Assembly: GCF_032854445.1 (NCBI RefSeq)
Contig: NC_088301.1
Location: 47,363,116 to 47,427,115, forward strand
Length of the DNA: 64,000 nucleotides
Direction of reading: 5' to 3'
Source: Liolophura sinensis
Taxonomy: Eukaryota; Mollusca; Polyplacophora; Chitonida; Chitonidae
Shown here: positions 61,210 to 64,000 of the stretch, piece after piece
Layout: each line of letters begins with the position of its first letter
Numbering within the stretch: position 1 is the first letter of the stretch
Made by a program: the position numbers and the translations under genes
The notes under the pieces: model-generated
What the model saw: the letters and a program-made list of their open reading frames with translations, nothing else
Told to the model about the DNA's origin: nothing
Databases searched by the model: none

Positions 61210-64000
61210 CTGAAAATGATAAAAACAACTGTTTTTCATGAATCAGCTGCTATTTGGTACATTGAAGCAGCACCACAGAGTGCAGGCATGGAGCCAATGA
61301 GTCAACGTTAGCTCACTCAGCAGGAACTACACAGGCAACAGCAAGTAAGCTTCAGGGACTGGGGGTTACTCTCACTCACTCTAACATAACTCAACCTCCT
61401 GATATAACACCAGGTAACATCTGGGGTAGATTTCTTTGGTGACCTCTCTAATTCCTAAACCTTTTCGCATATGGAAGAGCAACTTTCAATGCAATTTATG
61501 CACCTCTGTAAGTTGATTTTGGAGAAAAAAAATTTTGGTTGTATTGCCCAGTTTCAGGGCTTCACAAAAAGCACAATATTATCAGTCAACACAGAATAAT
61601 GCCTTCAGAATATGCTTGAATAAACACCTTGAAACATGCGAAAAGGTTAAAGAATTACAGTACACCTTTACAAATTGTGCTCCATTTTAACAGATTCTCA
61701 TAATGAAGCAAGAATGCTATCTTGTGTTGCTGCTCTTCAACTATGTACTGAATTTTATTCTTCCACAAAACAAAGAAACATATTCAAAGCGGAAAAAAGT
61801 CTCAGCACTTACAAACAGTTAGTTTAAAATGTGCTGGGAACATTTTTAAAATGGATTTTCAAAAAAGAAATGTTTTTTAATTTGTATATTGCACATAATA
61901 TTTTGCTGTATTTGATAATTTTTTTCAACAATGTTTAAAGAAATGTTCTAAATTTTCTGAACGAGGAGTTGGCTACAGGGTCTTGTTTGGTCTTCAGAAG
62001 AGTTCTTTAATTCAGAAACTCAAAAAAAAAAAACCCCCAAAAAACCCACATCAAATGGTGATCTACATTTACATTTTCTAATTTCAGTTTCAAACTCATG
62101 AACTGTTACAGAATGAACTGAAATGTGATTTCAAGATTCATTTATCCCATTTCATCTATATAATGTGGCTTGCTTTAATTCTTATAAAAAATCAGATATC
62201 CATACTTTCTGGATCCAACACTGCTTACATCTAAGACTGCTCCAGGTGTTACATGTATAGCTGAGTACCAAACCAGGTACCTACCAGCTAGCAACCTAAG
62301 TGGTCCTGTGATATAGATAGACTATGGGTTATACCCTAGAGGTAGCCAAGACCTTCAGCATGTCAGCTATGCTAAAAATACAGCCAGATGAATGACCTGT
62401 CCTACAGATGATAGAGTGTGTCCATACTGGCCTGGTAGTATGTTATACAAAACAAAAACCACAAGTTCCATCTTCTGTCTACTTTTTTGCATTGTAAGCA
62501 GAACAAATGATGTAATCTTGTCACTCCGAGGTTTAACATTATTTCATTTTTAGAAAATTTAAATTTATCATTAAAGACATTTGCACAATTGTAAAAATAA
62601 TAATAGTGTTTAATATTGTAAAAAAATATTGGGAAGTTTAAGTCTACCAGACACAAAATAACTATGCTACCTACTTGAACATTTTCATTGATATTCAGAG
62701 TTAATTCACTAACAATATTTGATTTAAAATTTTGAATATCATTACGTTACTCATTATTTGCATCATTCTGAGACTTTTATTAATGATAGAAAGGAGATGT
62801 AAAACTTGTGTTCATGCTGGAAATTTTTAAATTTTAGCACCAAAAGTATTATTTTGTGAGATTCGCCTTTAATATCACTATAAAGGTAAAATTTTAATGC
62901 AAAATACAGTAGCTTTGAAAATATATACATTAACCTTGAAGATGGACATGACTTAAATTATTTTAACTCAGATCTTTGGGAAACAATACGTACATGTATA
63001 CATAATGGCTTTCAGGCTTATTCTGTAATCTTTTACTACTACAGATAGTGTAGAAAAGCCCTGTGCACCATGATCAGATGCCAGAGTGAAAATTTTCTAC
63101 TAAACTGTCTCAGAAATTTTAAACTGGTAAAATATAACTGAGTAAGTAAAAATTGTCTCTTCACTCATGTTTGTTCCCTTCATATATACACTATACTATA
63201 TCACAGAACTCCACAGCCAGCTAGTTATACATCCACAGGTGTATTATGTACCTTGGTATACAGATACTTCCAATAACCCAAGGTAAGAAATCAGAGCCCC
63301 ACAACACGAGTTAATACAGTGCTGGAAACAGAACCCTGCGAGACTTGGGTATGCTGGGTACCAATATACAGTAACTACAGCCTCAACAGCCCACTCCAAG
63401 CTTGTTCAGTCTTTAGTATTAGATGTACCAGATGTGTTTAAAAGAGTTGAGAAGCTTACCTGGGCTTTTTCAATGGTATTATTTATCTTTACCTCAACAT
63501 AGCTTACATTATAGCAATATAAATAAATTTAGAGTTCTCCTTTGAGTTGTCTTTCTCATTACTCTTTTTCTTTCCCATTACTCTTTTTCCTTCTAGTTTG
63601 ATTGTTCATACATAAATGTATGTTTGCCTAACAGAAAAAAAAACAAATGATTTTTGCTTAAAGAATCAAGAGTTTAAAGAGTATGCATGTAGCTTGTACT
63701 TCAACTACAAATATGGTACATATGCCTAATGCTTTGAGTCACTGTCTTCTGCTTTAAGCACAATAACAGAAAACTACACATCACAATTTCAGGTACTCTC
63801 ATCATCATCACTTAGTGAACCTTGGGAGTATCCTGGAGTAATATGTGCTTAATCATATACGTGTATAAAAATCGTAAAAAGTGGTATCAGGGCCTAATCT
63901 GGCCTCAAAAGAGCAGAGGGTGGAACCACCGGTGAAGGGCACCTCATTGTTGAATATTTCGATTCTCATAATTTTCAAGGGCCTCGGTTCCTATGGTTGA
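61210..64000 (-). other. GST intron running off the window
   Basis: I searched this stretch on the minus strand for the expected LGYW and IRLLLEY exons of a mu-class GST. The only resemblance was LGYWK near 63277-63291, which continues out of register and lacks an ATG and a donor. No exon was called. The rest is AT-rich with no recognised element. Confidence 0.5.

Noticed and set aside
63250..63300. LGYWK on the minus strand as a possible first GST exon
   Set aside because: Only five residues fit. There is no ATG at the right place, the downstream residues do not match, and no donor follows in phase.
1..64000. CRISPR arrays, bacterial operons or a viral genome
   Set aside because: The tandem repeats have no unique spacers, every gene is spliced, and no capsid, polymerase or integrase coding sequence was recognised.

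Overview
This is a eukaryotic, AT-rich nuclear window with spliced genes (GT-AG introns of several hundred bases to about 2.3 kb), tRNA-derived SINEs, small inverted-repeat elements and satellite-like arrays. The SINE tails (ATTCTTGAGTACGGCGTAAA followed by AAATAAATAAA) and the abundance of TACATGTA and TAGGCCTA words suggest a marine lophotrochozoan, most likely a mollusc. This is inference; a brachiopod or another spiralian is possible. No prokaryotic or organellar sequence was seen.

Four protein-coding genes can be reconstructed by joining exons whose splice phases agree. (1) 254-8828, plus strand: the 3' part of an IL-17 receptor-like gene, with an extracellular region, one transmembrane helix, a SEFIR domain and a long acidic/serine-rich tail. 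Its first exons lie left of the window. (2) 22866-36235, plus: a complete 18-exon TBK1/IKK-epsilon-like kinase of 760 residues, with kinase, ubiquitin-like, coiled-coil and C-terminal adaptor-binding regions. (3) 45056-48373, plus: a complete 4-exon Rab GTPase of the Rab43/Rab19 type (214 residues), one of whose introns appears to be GC-AG. (4) 56782-61209, minus: the last five coding exons of a mu-class glutathione S-transferase, whose first exons lie right of the window.

Between the genes: 8.8-14.9 kb is gene-poor and holds one pogo/Tigger-like non-autonomous element. 14.95-16.41 kb is a 44-bp satellite with an 88-bp higher-order dimer, flanked to 18.5 kb by decayed copies and three SINEs. 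19.0-22.8 kb is the upstream region of the kinase gene, with kappaB-like sites and a TATA box. The kinase introns carry 16-bp and 39-bp minisatellites, a SINE and a 763-bp solo LTR with three perfect heat-shock elements. 36.5-37.0 kb and 43.2-44.7 kb hold inverted-repeat elements. 39.0-42.8 kb is a decayed array of about 130-185-bp monomers with longer-range order.

Genes 1 and 2 are both innate-immune signalling components: IL-17 receptor SEFIR signalling, and TBK1-type kinase signalling to IRF/NF-kB. The Rab (membrane traffic) and the GST (detoxification) have no obvious functional link to them. No wholly new system was found. The best leads are the heat-shock-type solo LTR inside the TBK1-like gene, in-frame tandem donors that switch a basic patch next to the receptor membrane helix, the GC-AG intron in the Rab, and the higher-order satellites.
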